Below, piece by piece: positions 32,664 through 43,870 of a stretch of 64,000 nucleotides of DNA (its first letter is position 1; every line of letters begins with the position of its first letter). Source of the DNA: Panicum virgatum (lineage: Eukaryota > Streptophyta > Magnoliopsida > Poales > Poaceae); NCBI RefSeq assembly GCF_016808335.1, contig NC_053148.1, positions 13,544,433 to 13,608,432 of the forward strand, read 5' to 3'. The notes under the pieces were generated by a model. The model made no database searches and had not been told where the DNA came from. It saw only the letters and a program-made list of their open reading frames with translations. Made by a program: the position numbers and the translations under genes.

Positions 32664-32810
32664 CACTGCCAGAAATCGGCTGTTTGCCGAATGCTAAAAG
32701 GTTTGCCGAGTGCATTCCTTTAGGCACTCGGCAAATCTTCTCTTTGCCAAGTGTTGTGCCTCAAACACATAGTAAAATAATTGCACTTGGCAAACTTGTC
32801 CTTTGCCGAG
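32664..32810. mobile_element. CACTA (En/Spm) transposon terminal fragment
   Basis: Starts CACTGCCAGAAATCGGC, a variant of the CACTA terminal motif. It carries inverted subterminal repeats TTTGCCGAGTGC and GCACTCGGCAAA (about 32,700-32,735) and further TTTGCCAAGTG and CACTTGGCAAA copies. The element is cut at 32,811 by an LTR-like sequence; no transposase is present. Confidence 0.75.
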
Positions 32811-34270
32811 TTATAACATCCCGGATTTTCTCGAAAAGTTAAAAGTAAAAAATCGTAAATTTCAAAAAAAATTCTGGTATCATAGTAATTTCACTTAAGA
32901 AGTAATTCTCTCTCTCTAAAAATTCATAGTAATTAAAATTTTGTTTAAATTAAGGAATTACTTATTTACTAGTGTGGAACATTTGGAGTTACCGGATTTT
33001 ATTCGCATATGCCATGTTTAATTGAAATCGAGTGGATTTAATTTTCCTTTGTTTGAAATTGTGTGGAAATTAAATTGAGGTGTGCCCCTCAATTTAATTT
33101 CAAAACCCTAACTATCCTCGCGGGCCCCACCGAAGTCTCGGTTGGCCCTGACCCTAGCTCGACCTGCGACGCTACCCTGATCCGGTCCGTCCTGCACCCG
33201 TGCCCGGCGTTCGCTCGCCGATCCGGATCAGTCCAGCTGCCCGAACTCGGCCTACACTTGCACCGGCCCAGCTCGCGACCCGCGCAGCCTGCCTTCTCAG
33301 CCTGCCCGGCATGCTCGCTGACCCAAATCGCGGGTAGCCCAACACGGCCCGTTTTGGACCCAATCCGACCAAAAAACCCACATCAGAGGCCAATAAAACT
33401 AAACCTAACCTTAACCCTAATTCCCCTCACTCCCTCACCCAGCCGCTGCCTGCCCCTTCCCTGTGAGCGCCGCACCGCGCTGCTTCTTCTCTCTGCGCCG
33501 CCTCCCTCTCCACCTTGCTGTGCGCCACCCCTCCCCTGAGCACCGCCGACCACCACCGCATGGGCCCGCGCGTGCCGCGCAGCCGCGCGTCGCCAGGCCC
33601 TGCCACCTGGCGCCTGGCCGTAAGGGTGCAAATGGGTAAATTTTAGGTGCACCTCCAACCCTCTTTAGTTCAAAGAGGGTTGGAGGTGCACCTAAAGTTT
33701 ACCCATTTGCACCCCTACCTGACCGCGCGCTGCTGCCGGCACACAGAGGACGTGTGCCGCCAGCTGCGCGTCGGGGCCGCGCGCGCCCCTAGCCGCTGTG
33801 GCCTCGTGCCACTGGGCCGTCGACTGCCCTCTTTGCTGGAGCTCGCCATGGCCGCTGTCCTTCATCGCGTCGTCGACCTCGCTCAGGAGGAAAGGAGGAG
33901 CCGAGCAAGAAGAAGGGGAAGGGGAGCAGCACCGTCGCCCTGCAGGAAAGGAGGAAGCCAGCCCGCCCGTGTTGTGGCCGCGCGTGCCATGGCCGCTGGC
34001 CCCTGTGCGCGCCCCTGCGTGCACCCGTACCCTACGTGGCCGCCGCAGCGCCCCAGAGCTGGAGGAGGGAGCACCTACCAGGAAGCCGGAGCGCCACCGG
34101 AGCTCGCCGCTGGACGTCGCTGCGCTGAGGGAAGGAGGGGGAACCAGCACCGGCACCCCTGTGCCAAGAAACAGAGGAGGGAGAGAGCCTAGAAAGAAGC
34201 CAGAGAAGAAGAGGAGAAGAGAACCAGCACACTCGCAACCTGTTCATCGAAAAGCCGGAGCCGAGCAACG
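32811..34270 (+). repeat. Degenerate gypsy-type LTR
   Basis: Begins TTATAACATCCCGGATTTTC (from TGTAACATCCCGG). An A/T-rich first part leads to GTGCCCCTCAATTTAATTTC, then a GC-rich Pro/Arg-type region, a layout typical of long LTRs in grass gypsy elements. ORFs inside look compositional. The right end is not clear; copia remnants follow. Confidence 0.45.
33621..33717. mobile_element. hAT-type hairpin MITE, 97 bp
   Basis: Two arms of about 46 bases are nearly perfect inverted repeats with a 5-base loop (AGTTC at 33,667-33,671). Ends are TAAGGGTGCAAATGGG on the left and, in reverse, TAGGGGTGCAAATGGG on the right. It is flanked by CCTGGCCG (33,613-33,620) and CCTGACCG (33,718-33,725), an 8-bp target duplication with one mismatch, as expected for hAT elements. 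No protein. Confidence 0.88.
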
Positions 34271-34279
34271 CTGTCGAAT

Positions 34280-35929
34280 TATCAGCAATTCAATTGGCCA
34301 TCACATAAAACCAAAGAATGTTTAAATTTTCAACATAAGCACATATGTCAGTTTACCAATATTCAATTAATATTGGACAAGCATATCCATCAACACTTGT
34401 GTTCATTCCATTTCTAAAAATGGATCAATACCCATTTAGACCCTGGGATGAGAAACTAAATGCCAAAGCACTTTTGTATCATACAAATTGCAACAGCCCT
34501 AATATTGCTTTTGTAGATACCAAGCTAGCTCAAATTAGTGCAACTCCAACAATACCATACAGGTCGGAGTCAAATCATATATCTACTGATATCTAAATGG
34601 CATAAAAAGATCGTGATTTGTTATTATCAAATCAGAACACATCAAAAGTGGGATATCGAGATACTGGCTACCTAATCCCTATTTTGCCATAATCTAAACT
34701 GATACCCGGATACTAAAATTTCATATGAATCATCAAAATAGATTCTAATGAAAAAAATTTGGTCCATCATTCTGAAGCATCACATTAATACATGACTTCT
34801 ATGATTGATTAATTTATGATTCATGGAATCATTGAATATTATCTTTAAATGATAATTAAGCTTGTAGTTTACTAGCTCAGACATAGTACAACTCCAACGA
34901 AATGCCATTGGACATAAATTAATATATCTTTAGATACTTCCAAGTTACAAATGATCTTAGCTTTAGCTAAGACAAGACCATAGTTGGTTACACTGATGCT
35001 GGCTAGATGTCTGATCCCCATAATACTAGACCTTAAATAAGTTTTACAATTTTACATTGTGGAACAACTAAATCTTAGAAGTCACCAAAGTTGACTCTTG
35101 TAGTTATATCCACGAATCATTCTGAAATAATCACATTATATGAAGTTTCACGTGAATACATATGGCTTCACAGAATGATCAACCACATACAACATTAATG
35201 TGGCAATGGTTCAATCATAAAACCAATAATTTCTATGAAGATAATTCGCTTTGCATTTGTACAAAGGAATGCAAGCTATATAAAGGGCAATATCACAAAA
35301 TAGATTGCTCATAACTATTTTATGGGGAAATAGAAATCTTGCAAACCAAAACATGAGATTTGCAAGGCTTAAGGGTAGGTTCTCTTTGAATCATAACCAA
35401 TTCAACCAACCATAATCATCAGATTATATAATTGTACTCTTTTCCTAAATGAGTTTTCCTATTAAGGTTTTTCTCATATATAGGTTTTTAATGAGACAAT
35501 ATTTTATGTCATATCTTCTGTTTTCTCACTAGAGTTTTTAAGAAGGTATTCAAAATATAATTTCTCCTCATATTTTCCCATTGGGTTTTGGGGGAGAATT
35601 AGTTCAGATATGATCCATAGATCATAATACATTCAAACTTACTTATGAGTCTTCCTTTTGAGGTTTCTCTCGTATAAGTTTGCAATCAATGATATTCCAT
35701 ATCATTTTCTCCTTATATTTTTTCCACTGGGTTTTAAAGAATTTTTATTGAAATACCAACACATATATGTCATATCAACATTTTCTCCTATTTTCCCAAA
35801 ATGGTTTATATACATACATCTCCTGATTTTCCCATAGGGTTTTCAAGGAGTTTTTCGATTGATTACAAGACCACAAGAAGATCAAATTGATTACAAGACC
35901 ACAAGAAGGACGAATTGATAAAGGGGGAG
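34280..35929 (+). pseudogene. Copia-2: 3' part of a decayed Ty1/copia element (RNase H region and 3' UTR)
   Basis: Two separate stretches on the plus strand read as copia RNase H. About 34,640-34,800 has a GYRDTGYL-like block and an HSEASHE-like tail. About 34,984-35,170 has VGYTDAG, SDPHNTRP and TNHSEIIT. A C-terminal block with LYKGQYHK follows near 35,280. Stops are frequent. Repeated RNase-H-like blocks suggest either a tandem duplication or two overlapping copies. The stretch ends with a polypurine tract AAGGGGGAG at 35,921-35,929, directly before the LTR. Confidence 0.65.
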
Positions 35930-36173
35930 TGTTAGAAGAAAAACAGATTAATTAGTTATCAATATGTATTATTTATCTAATTCTGTAATTAGTAGTTAAA
36001 TCCCACTTGGGAACTTCCACCCCCAAAGGGTGCTCCGAAGGGATCATCCCAAAGGGACATGTTCCTTTGGGATGGTGCCTCTTGGTCTTATATATAAGCA
36101 ACAATCAATCAATGGAAAGACAACTATTCCCTCAATCCTTTCTCTTTTCACTTTCACTCAAAACACGTTATCA
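35930..36173 (+). repeat. Copia-2 3' LTR, 244 bp
   Basis: Starts TGTTAGAAGAAAAACAG after a polypurine tract and ends AACACGTTATCA. TATA box TCTTATATATAAGC at about 36,088. Six A/C/T-rich repeats of CTTTC/CACTC follow near the end. The matching 5' LTR is not in the window. Confidence 0.75.
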
Positions 36174-36178
36174 GCCAC

Positions 36179-36402
36179 TGATAACGTGTTGAAAGTAGAA
36201 GTGGAAGAGAGAAATGAATAGATTGAATGATTGATGTTTTCATTGATAGAGGATTTTGTTTATATACAAGACCAAAAGGGCCGAAGGGACACACCCCTTC
36301 GTAATGACCCTTTTATGATTAGTAACTGCTAATGATGTCATTAATCTATAAGTAATTAATTAATTACAAAAATTGATCACTAATCTAATTTTTTTCGCAA
36401 CA
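36179..36402 (-). repeat. Second copia LTR of the same type in inverted orientation, 224 bp
   Basis: In the minus orientation it starts TGTTGCGAAAAAAATTAG and ends TTTCAACACGTTATCA, with TATA box TTGTATATAAAC. It is separated from the LTR at 35,930-36,173 by GCCAC only, so the two LTR 3' ends face each other and form a 29-bp palindrome. Confidence 0.7.
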
Positions 36403-36577
36403 GAATTGTTGCCCTGGGAACAGCGTGAAGAGTTGCTACAAAACGAACTGCTGCGTTGAATTATATTGCAACGGGCCTAAAGAACCATTAGGCTCTTGTA
36501 TAATGTCCGTACTAGCTTGCGACTGTGATAATTGCATTCAATCAATGCTTTTGGTTTTTATTGGATACCAATAATCA
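36403..36577 (+). other. Possible exon of a cysteine-rich peptide (speculative)
   Basis: An open stretch of 57 codons without ATG, preceded by TTTTTCGCAACAG, which could be a splice acceptor or simply the LTR end. It has ten Cys in the pattern CC-x7-C-x4-CC-x4-C-x9-C-x6-C-x-C-x2-C, ending in TAA. The first CC-x7-C spacing is that of plant thionins; the rest does not fit closely. A similar GTTGCCC motif beside another LTR at 25,525 suggests part of it may be repeat sequence. No signal peptide exon was found. It may well be chance. Confidence 0.2.
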
Positions 36578-36829
36578 TGTATAAATTGTCTTTCTAATAA
36601 AAATTACTTTATTTTAAATATTAAGGTGATCCGTTGTATATCACCTCTAGTGTTTGTCCTACTATATGAAGCTGAAGGCAAACTTGATCTTTGAACCTCA
36701 CGATCGAAGTTGGTAACTAACCTTGCCGTTGTTCCCTTAGATGTTGATTCGGTGGCCTAGATTGAAGTTTGCACCAAGAGATTGGTTTGCACTTGATATT
36801 TCCCTTTCAGATATTCCAAATCTCCCAGA
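36578..36829. other. Non-coding stretch
   Basis: No gene or repeat recognised. Confidence 0.3.
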
Positions 36830-37167
36830 CCGCAATAATGAAAATCTCAATAAGTTAGGGCCTGCTCACGTTTCTATAAGCTGCAAGGATTTTTGAAACA
36901 ACATCTGCACTCGTAGGCCAGTTGATGCCCCCAGGGAATTCCAGCACCTCTGAGCAAAGGGGCAACTAAAGAAAAGGTACATTATATCCTCCTCACATGC
37001 CGTGTGACACATAACACATCTGAAGTCTGATGTACCTTGAAAACGCTGTCAGCGTAGCATTGTTCTTGATCATATAGACCAGTAAGTTGGAGCTGCCGGT
37101 TTGCCAAAGGGAATTCCTGCTGCTTCGTCCCGCCCGTCCTCGTGGGCGCTAAATTCTGCGCCAACAC
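36830..37167 (-). pseudogene. LINE-type zf-RVT fragment
   Basis: The minus strand holds PLANRQLQLTGLYDQ, then a His/Cys-containing block with LCVTRHVRRI. In a shifted frame it holds a segment resembling the FFSCPFAQRCW-type end of the zinc-binding domain found after plant LINE reverse transcriptases, followed by INWPTSADVV. Only this 110-residue remnant is present, with at least one frameshift. Confidence 0.5.
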
Positions 37168-37509
37168 CGCGTTTCAAATTACAGGAGGATTCTAGTTCTA
37201 CTATCACTTGATTACGTACTGTATTATTATTTAAGTAGTGCTGCTTCTGCTATGGCAACACAGTACAGAGGCATAGATGGATCATTGGAGCACTTGGTAG
37301 TGATGGATCTTAGGATGCTGTCGCAGTGCTTTTTAGGATGCTGCTGTGAGACAGAACCGCCAAGTTAAAGCGCTTAATTAAGCGTAACCACCATCATTTG
37401 AACACATCAGGCGTATTAGCTTAATTAAGTGTAACCTCACAGTCTGTTTCCAACCCACAGGCCGATCGAAACATCACCAGTAGTCTCGCACGACGGCGAG
37501 CGCAGATGG
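37168..37509. other. Non-coding stretch
   Basis: No gene. A direct repeat of GCTTAATTAAGNGTAACC occurs at about 37,375 and 37,431. Nothing else was seen. Confidence 0.3.
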
Positions 37510-40252
37510 TACTAGCATGATATAATTTCACAAATATAGATAACAACATAAATACTTACAAAAGCATCTTTAAATTTAGAATTTACTTACAATAAATGAT
37601 AGCAGTGGAAGCGAATATAACCTGAGAGAAGGGAGTTTGTTTGAGAACCAATAAAACAAAATGATAACTACAAAAACATGAGGACGTCACATCGAGCCCA
37701 CTGATGCGAATCCTGGTTAGCTTATATATCTGAAACAGGGTAAACAACAAACTCTGAGTATATAATACTCAGCAAGACTTATCCGACTAAGGCTATACTT
37801 AGCCCATTATCTAGACATGCACGGCTTTCTGGCTAGTGGTTTGTTTTGCAGAAATACCTCTATAGGTGGGTCCTTACTTTCAATATTTTAGCCGCATATT
37901 TTATATAGATAAACTATCAACTAATGTTTGCACATCTAAAGCAATCATGGTGGAGCATTCAATATTAATTCAAAGTAGTATCCATCATAGATCACAATTA
38001 TTCTAACTCATTTTCTACGAGGCGACAAAGAGATCAAGGCCCTCATATCCGCGAGACACGGCGAATCGATCCGATTTAACCTTACAAGGTGGACCTAACC
38101 AACACGGCACGCATAAGCACCGTCGGACCACACATACCAACCATTCCCCTCCCCCGCCTCAAACTAAAGAACCACCCCACCTACATATAGTCAGCCGAGC
38201 CCTACGAGAGACCGCCAAAAGTAAATATATGCATCCCAATTCTCCGCGGCCACTCGACTACCCTAAGGGGTGGTGATAAAGTTCTGTACTTTCGAAATAA
38301 GGCAGTACTAGGCTTACCGGTTTCGACTACCTCCTACTCCCGGCATGCGGTTAGTACAGTTCAATCCCCGATCAGCACTGCCGACAACGACCGGTCCTTA
38401 ATCGACATAGACGGGGCTAAGACACTCAGGAACCCTGTCCTACTGCCATACCTATATATTACCATCATTCCCCGTCCGGTCTCAAGTTTCCATCATTTCT
38501 ACATTTGCATTCCATATCTCAATTACTGAAGTATATAAAGATAATTATACCTCTCGCGAGTAACCGGCAATTACCCGACTTCTATAAAATCCTATATCTC
38601 GCGAGTGACAAGAAATCACCCGACTTCTACCGAGACCTATTAAGCATGGCATCGCTATCGTCCTATACATACTGGTATAACTCAAGGGAACATAAGGATC
38701 ATGCAACTAGGGTTACAAATAACTCCTAAAACTTAATGCACAAGTAATAAATAAACATATACATAGTGAATCATAATTTAAAATAATAGGACATGCATCG
38801 GGGCTTGCCTGGGGCAACACTAAGTTAGTGTTAATACTATTAAGGCATTGGGTCCTTCTGCCCTTGGGCCGGGTCATCGGTTGCCTCAGTGGGTCCTTCC
38901 ATCTTCTTGAGATATCCATCGAACACCGTCTTGTAGTTCGGCTCTATCACCGTGCTTCACGTCCGCGCGTTGTACATCTAGCGTACCTAAATGAGGTGCA
39001 ACAATGCATATGTATAAATGCATGGACGATGCAACAAAAAGTGCAGCAATACAAGCACAAGGTCACCATTATCTAAACCTAAACAACTACATAAGCGGAG
39101 GATAATTAAACCTTACACGAGTCTAACAAAGTTAACCCAACTGGTTTTATATTTTTAGCACATTCCTAACTCTATTTACGCATTTAACAATCTAGAAAAG
39201 CATTTATCTAGTATAAATAAAACTGCACATAAAAGTTGTCAAATAACACATTTCATGGTTCTACCATATAGAGAATAAAAATACGAAGCTAACAAAATTG
39301 GTTTTTGTATTTTTCCCATTTTTCTATAATTTTCTACGTATTTTACAAGCACTGAAGGTCTGTTCTGATCGGATGATCCGACCCAACGCCGGATGATCCG
39401 ACTACCACCAGAAAGTTTTGGCTTCAGATTGCCGTTAAGTCCCCTTGGTCGGATGATCCGCCCATAGGTCGGATGATCCAGCCAAACAATATTTTTTTGC
39501 CACTGCAAGGTGCTGGATGATCCGATACTAGGCCGGATGATCCGAACCTGAGTATTTTTGGAGTGAGTTTCGGGCACAAAAAGAGGGTTGGGTCGGATGA
39601 TCCGGCACTAGGCCGGATAATCCGGACCTGGGGGGCGGCGGCGCGCGCGCGGCGTGTGACGGCGCTCCGGCGAGGGAACTATGGGGAAAAGGGCGGGGAA
39701 GGTTGAGGGCTCACCGGGGAATCGATTTGTGCAGTCGGGGGCGAGGAAAAGAGCCGGAAGAAGCGGATCGACGGCAACTCCGAGCTTCGAGCGGCTCCAA
39801 TGGTGGCCGGCCGGAGGAGTGTCGATTCCCGTCGATTTGGCCGGGGAGAAGCTTGGCCGGGGGTTGGGAAAGATGAAGGAGCTCACCACGAATCCCTTTG
39901 TGTGGTCTATTTGAGCGGAGGAGGGCCGAAGGAGCGGATCGACGCGAAGGGGCGGAGCTCGGGGCGATACTCGCATGGCGGCCGGCGATGGAGGGCCGAT
40001 TCCGGCGGGGAAGAGCTCGAGCGAAGCATGGGTAGGTGTGGAGGAGGTGCGGGACGAGGTTGTGGAGGTCCTTGTGGAAGGAATCGACGAACGACGGCCG
40101 AGGCGCCGGCGTGAGCGAGCTCCGCTTGCTCGGTCTGGAGGAGAAAGAAAATGAGAGAGTGAGAGAGAAGAGCCCAGGGAGTAGATAAGGCTGGGGAGGT
40201 CCGGATGATCCGGCTCTCACTCGGAAGATCCGGATTCACGATCCGGAGTGTT
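37510..40252 (-). repeat. Long TGTAACA-type LTR (gypsy-like), about 2.7 kb, probably solo
   Basis: In the minus orientation it starts TGTAACACTCCGG at 40,252. It has a GC-rich transcribed-leader-like part (39,640-40,140), a region of CGGATGATCCG palindromes, and a long A/T-rich tail with CTGAGTATATAATACTCAGC. The left end is uncertain: TAGCATGATATAA lies at 37,517 or close by. Flanks GGTAC (left) and GCTAC (right) would be a 4/5 target duplication if the LTR ends in TA, so this is tentative. No gag-pol adjoins it. Confidence 0.5.
39365..39632. repeat. Array of the palindrome CGGATGATCCG
   Basis: The undecamer or a close variant occurs about nine times between 39,365 and 39,632, often in pairs 15-25 bases apart, with a further pair near 40,200-40,245. 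Most copies are perfect or 1-base-off palindromes. Confidence 0.88.
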
Positions 40253-40514
40253 ACAGCTACTAGTATGATCATTCCAAAGCTGCCACTGCCACGCCCTAAC
40301 ATGTGAGGTGTGCCCTTTTATGCAAGTATAACAGAAACGCAACAGTAGATGTGATCATGGATTTTGTTTAGGCCAATAACAAACACAACATGCGGCTTGG
40401 CTAGGGTTTGTGGGTTCTTCTTTCTTTGTTGAGTGTTGACTTGGATCCATGGAGGATTGCTTGCAATCCAAGAGAAAGGCCCCTGCAAAAGTGCACCAAT
40501 GCCTCTAATGTTGG
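40253..40514. other. Non-coding flank
   Basis: No gene or repeat recognised. Confidence 0.3.
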
Positions 40515-40757
40515 GAACCCCATGCTGTGTTTAGTTCGCGAAATTTCTTGGATTTTGGTACTGTAACGCTTTCGTTGTTATTTGATAATTAATATCTAAT
40601 TATGGATTAATTAGGATTAAAAGTTTCATCTCATGTTAATTAGTTAAACTATGTAATTAGTTATTTTTCTAAACTACATTTAATATTCCATACATGTGTT
40701 CAAAGATTCGATATGATGGGTACCGTAGGAAAAATTTTGTAAACTAAATGGGGCCCA
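40515..40757. mobile_element. Tourist-like MITE-B, about 240 bp
   Basis: The left part GTGTTTAGTTCGCGAAATTT matches the reverse complement of the right end ATTTTGTAAACTAAATGGGG (ATTTAGTTTACAAAAT). Internal TTAATTAG-rich sequence resembles the MITE at 16,863. Exact ends and target duplication were not resolved. Confidence 0.55.
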
Positions 40758-40860
40758 CTCAACGTAGCTGCAGAGCAGTGCTGCAGCAGCAGATGAACTG
40801 TGGCCAGTTATTGTGATGTGAGGTGGCCGGGCAACACAGCTGCAGCCACAGGATCAAGGC

Positions 40861-41157
40861 TAACCTGTTTGGTTGGGGTGCTAAAATTTAGCAAATCTTT
40901 TGACCACTAATTACGAATATTAAATGAAATTTAATTATAAAAATCACCTGCACAACTTCTGTACTAATTCGCGAGATGAATCTAATAAAACCTTTGTCCG
41001 TATAATTAGAGGATATTTACTCTAATATTATTATAGCAAATTATAGATTAATTAAACTCATTAAATTTGTGTCGCAGAGTTGCACCAATCTGTAAAAAAA
41101 TTTTAAAAATAAATTTTATTTAGTACTCTAAAACAGCAAGATTCCCAAACAGTGCTT
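40861..41157. mobile_element. Tourist-like MITE-C, about 297 bp
   Basis: The left CCTGTTTGGTTGGGGTGC pairs with the reverse of TTCCCAAACAGTGC on the right. The interior holds CGCGAGATGAATCTAATAAA, a variant of the internal block in the 16,863 MITE. Confidence 0.6.
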
Positions 41158-41452
41158 TATGTTGCCCAGGTTTGAATGAAGCCGGGGGAAGTTACCGGTG
41201 CTGGTAACTTCTTTTTATCAGTGTATTATTTGTCGCTTGGATCTGATAATACTCCTAGCTTGGATGCATCTTGCGCAGATTCAGAACCGTTTTCACATTT
41301 CGCAACAATAAAAAAATTATTTCAGATAGTCCGGCGCTGACAGCAGCTATCATCGGTCAATGAATCAGGGGGTGAAAAAGAAACATGTTTTTTTTTCCTG
41401 CCAAAACACAACTAAAGACAAACCCTCTGACAGAAGCACACTAGCGGACCAA

Positions 41453-41793
41453 GGGTCTTGTTTAGTGCAAAATTTCAAAATTATGGCATCGAATGTGTGT
41501 GGCATATGCATGAAGTATTAAATCTAAACGAAATAAAAAACTAATTGCATAGTTTACAGTAAATTACGAGATGAATCTAATGAGCCTAATTAAGTTATGA
41601 TTAGACAATAAATTGCTATAGTAATTGCTGCAGTAAACATGTGTTAATTATGGATTAATTAGTCTTAATAAATTTATCTCGTAGTTTATGGATGAATTTT
41701 GTAATTAGTTTTTTGATTAGTTTATGTTTAATACTTTAAATGTGAAAAAATTTCCCGTTCAAAAACTTTACACGGTACATCTAAACAAGATCC
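41453..41793. mobile_element. Tourist-like MITE-D, about 341 bp
   Basis: Ends GGGTCTTGTTTAG and, in reverse, GGATCTTGTTTAG. The interior has CGAGATGAATCTAATGAGCC and its inverted partner AATAAATTTATCTCGTAG. Same family as the MITE at 16,863, with longer ends. Confidence 0.68.
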
Positions 41794-42515
41794 AATATGT
41801 GTGACCTGAAAATATGATGCCCGCGAGTCTCACACCTTTCTCGTTCGCCATCAATGCATCATCACTTCTGAATCCGAGTAACTCCTAATGAAACACCACT
41901 CACTAGTAGGGCTGGTAAATGGTCTAAATTTTTAGCCTAGATAATGTAAGGGCCGTACCATAAAAGAGTTGGTCTCTAACTTTATTCAATTTTAAACTAA
42001 AAAATTAAGAATTTAAGTTGGATTGTGAAAAAAATATTAGGGCAACAGCTCATTAGACCGTCCACAGTGGAAGGAGAAAATAAAGGAGCAAATATACTGT
42101 TTGGCACTGTAGATGTACTGTTTGGCACTGTAGATGCACTGTTTGGCACTGTAGACAGAGAAGGCGTGGAAAACGAGAAGGGAACAAATTTGCTCTTACT
42201 CCCTCCGCTGTGGTCAGCCTTACCACCCCTACTCACTAGTACCAGTACCTGCGCGAATGCCAACTGAGGCACCATCTTAAGTAACCGCCAGCTTAGCATG
42301 AATGCACCCACTAGGCAACCCTTATCCCACAACCACCACAACCATCACTTCCCCTTCCCTTCCCGTCCCATCCCAGGCCCCAAACCCGCCACCGCCATTT
42401 TGGATCCGGGCCCACTAGTACACTACCGGGTCCGGACTACCCACTCACGGACTCACCCACCCGCGCCTCCCCGCCGACCACCTCGGCCCCCGCCGCCACC
42501 GGCCTCCAAGCCACA
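41794..42515. other. 5' flank and probable promoter/5' UTR of the galactosyltransferase gene
   Basis: The stretch before the ATG at 42,516 becomes C-rich from about 42,300, as grass 5' UTRs often are. A 21-bp unit, ACTGTTTGGCACTGTAGATG and variants, is repeated three times at 42,097-42,155. No TATA box stands out. Confidence 0.5.
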
Positions 42516-43840
42516 ATGAAGCGCGCGCGCAGCTCCGAGGCGTTCCTCGATGCCTGCCGCCTAAGCATGCGCCGCTGCCTCACGCCGCTCCTCACCGCCG
42601 CCGCGCTCGCCTACCTGCTCTTCGTCTCCGTCAAGCTCGCCGGGCTTGGCCTCGCCAGCGGAGGCTCGAGCCCCGCGACGGGCGTCGGCTGGCTGGCTAG
42701 AGAGCAGCCTCGCCGCGGTGTTCGGGTGTGGCCGCATCACCGGCGAGATCCTCCGGCGGTGCGGCGGGCGCGGGGACTCAACGGAGCTCAAGTGCGTGGC
42801 GGCCGAGGTGTGGGCACTCGCCGCCAGGGCGTGGGAGGAGGCGGCGGCGTTCACGGGGGACATCGACACCTTCTTGTCCCACGACATCGGCGGCGGCGCA
42901 GGGCCGGGGGACAACGGGGTCAAGTGCCCCAGCTCGCTCATGCTGGGCGGAGGGGTCCGTGGTGACGATGGTTGGCACAGCGCGGCCCGCGCGGGCTGAG
43001 TACGTCGAGGCGCTGGAGCGGAGCGGCACGGCAACGGCACGGTGATGGTGGCGCAGTTCGCCGTCGAGCTGCGCGTCCTGTGCGCGGTGCGCCGCCGATG
43101 GCGAGGAGCCGCCCAGGATCCAGCATCTCAACCCGCGGCTGCGTGGGGACTGGAGCGGCCGCCCCGTGCTGGAGATGAACACATGCTTCAGGATATGCAG
43201 TGGGGCAGGGGGCAACGCTGCGATGGCGCCCCGTCCAAGGACGATGACCTTGGTAAACAGACATGCTCCAACGTTCTTCCTTTCAAAATTAAAACCTTTG
43301 CTATGGTTAACTAATTGGGCAATGCAAGTTCCCTGTTCTTTGGAAATGGAAAGTTACTAGTAGATTGTATTTGTATGGAACCGTTTCACAACACGGATCT
43401 TGTTATAAGTGTCTTGTTCTTGTGCGCCTATTCTTCACTATGGTGGAGTTTTAGGGTATTGGGATTGCACCATATAAGCTCAAAAATGGAGTCTTTGCTC
43501 CAAGGCTGCAAAATTGCTTGATTGATCATCGATGTGTAGTGGCCAGGCATCATAAAATTTCCATTTTATGAGTCAAATTGTGGGCTTGCATCATGAATTC
43601 ATGATTCAGTGCTCAGCCCTGACTGCTGTCTTTTAACATGTTATGGCTGCCTAGTTTGTACTTACGCTTGCAATTTGTTTGTTGGTTTTGCAGTCGATGG
43701 ATTCAAAAAATGTGAGAAATGGGGGCTGCTGGACATGGTTGAATCGAAGGAAACAAAGACAGGCTCATGGTTGAACAGATTCATTGGCTGGGCAAAGAAA
43801 CCGGAAATGACATGGCCATTCCCATTTTCAAAGGGAAGAT
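42516..43840 (+). pseudogene. GT31 beta-1,3-galactosyltransferase (hydroxyproline O-galactosyltransferase type), 5' part
   Basis: A type II Golgi enzyme that adds galactose to arabinogalactan-protein hydroxyproline in related plants. The ATG at 42,516 opens MKRARSSEAFLDACR; then comes one signal-anchor helix (TPLLTAAALAYLLFVSVKLAG) at residues about 21-43, then the stem and the start of the galectin-like lectin domain. Exon 1 runs to 43,252 (TTG|GTAAAC), intron to 43,693 (TTTTGCAG), and exon 2 from 43,694 with VDGFKKCEKW, NRFIGWAKKPEMTWPFPF. Phases match across the intron. Frameshifts fall near 42,690, 42,960 and 43,080, with an apparent deletion near 42,955. Exon 2 stops at 43,840, where a LINE is inserted; the gene resumes at 60,812. 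Confidence 0.85.
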
Positions 43841-43870
43841 TTTTTTTGCGAGGGAAAAGAGTGCCTTTCA

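Noticed and set aside
33692..34325. Several GC-rich ORFs on both strands
   Set aside because: They lie in LTR leader-like sequence, overlap each other, and lack recognisable domains.
39711..40302. Minus-strand ORFs of 130-170 codons
   Set aside because: They fall in the GC-rich part of a long LTR and show no domain.
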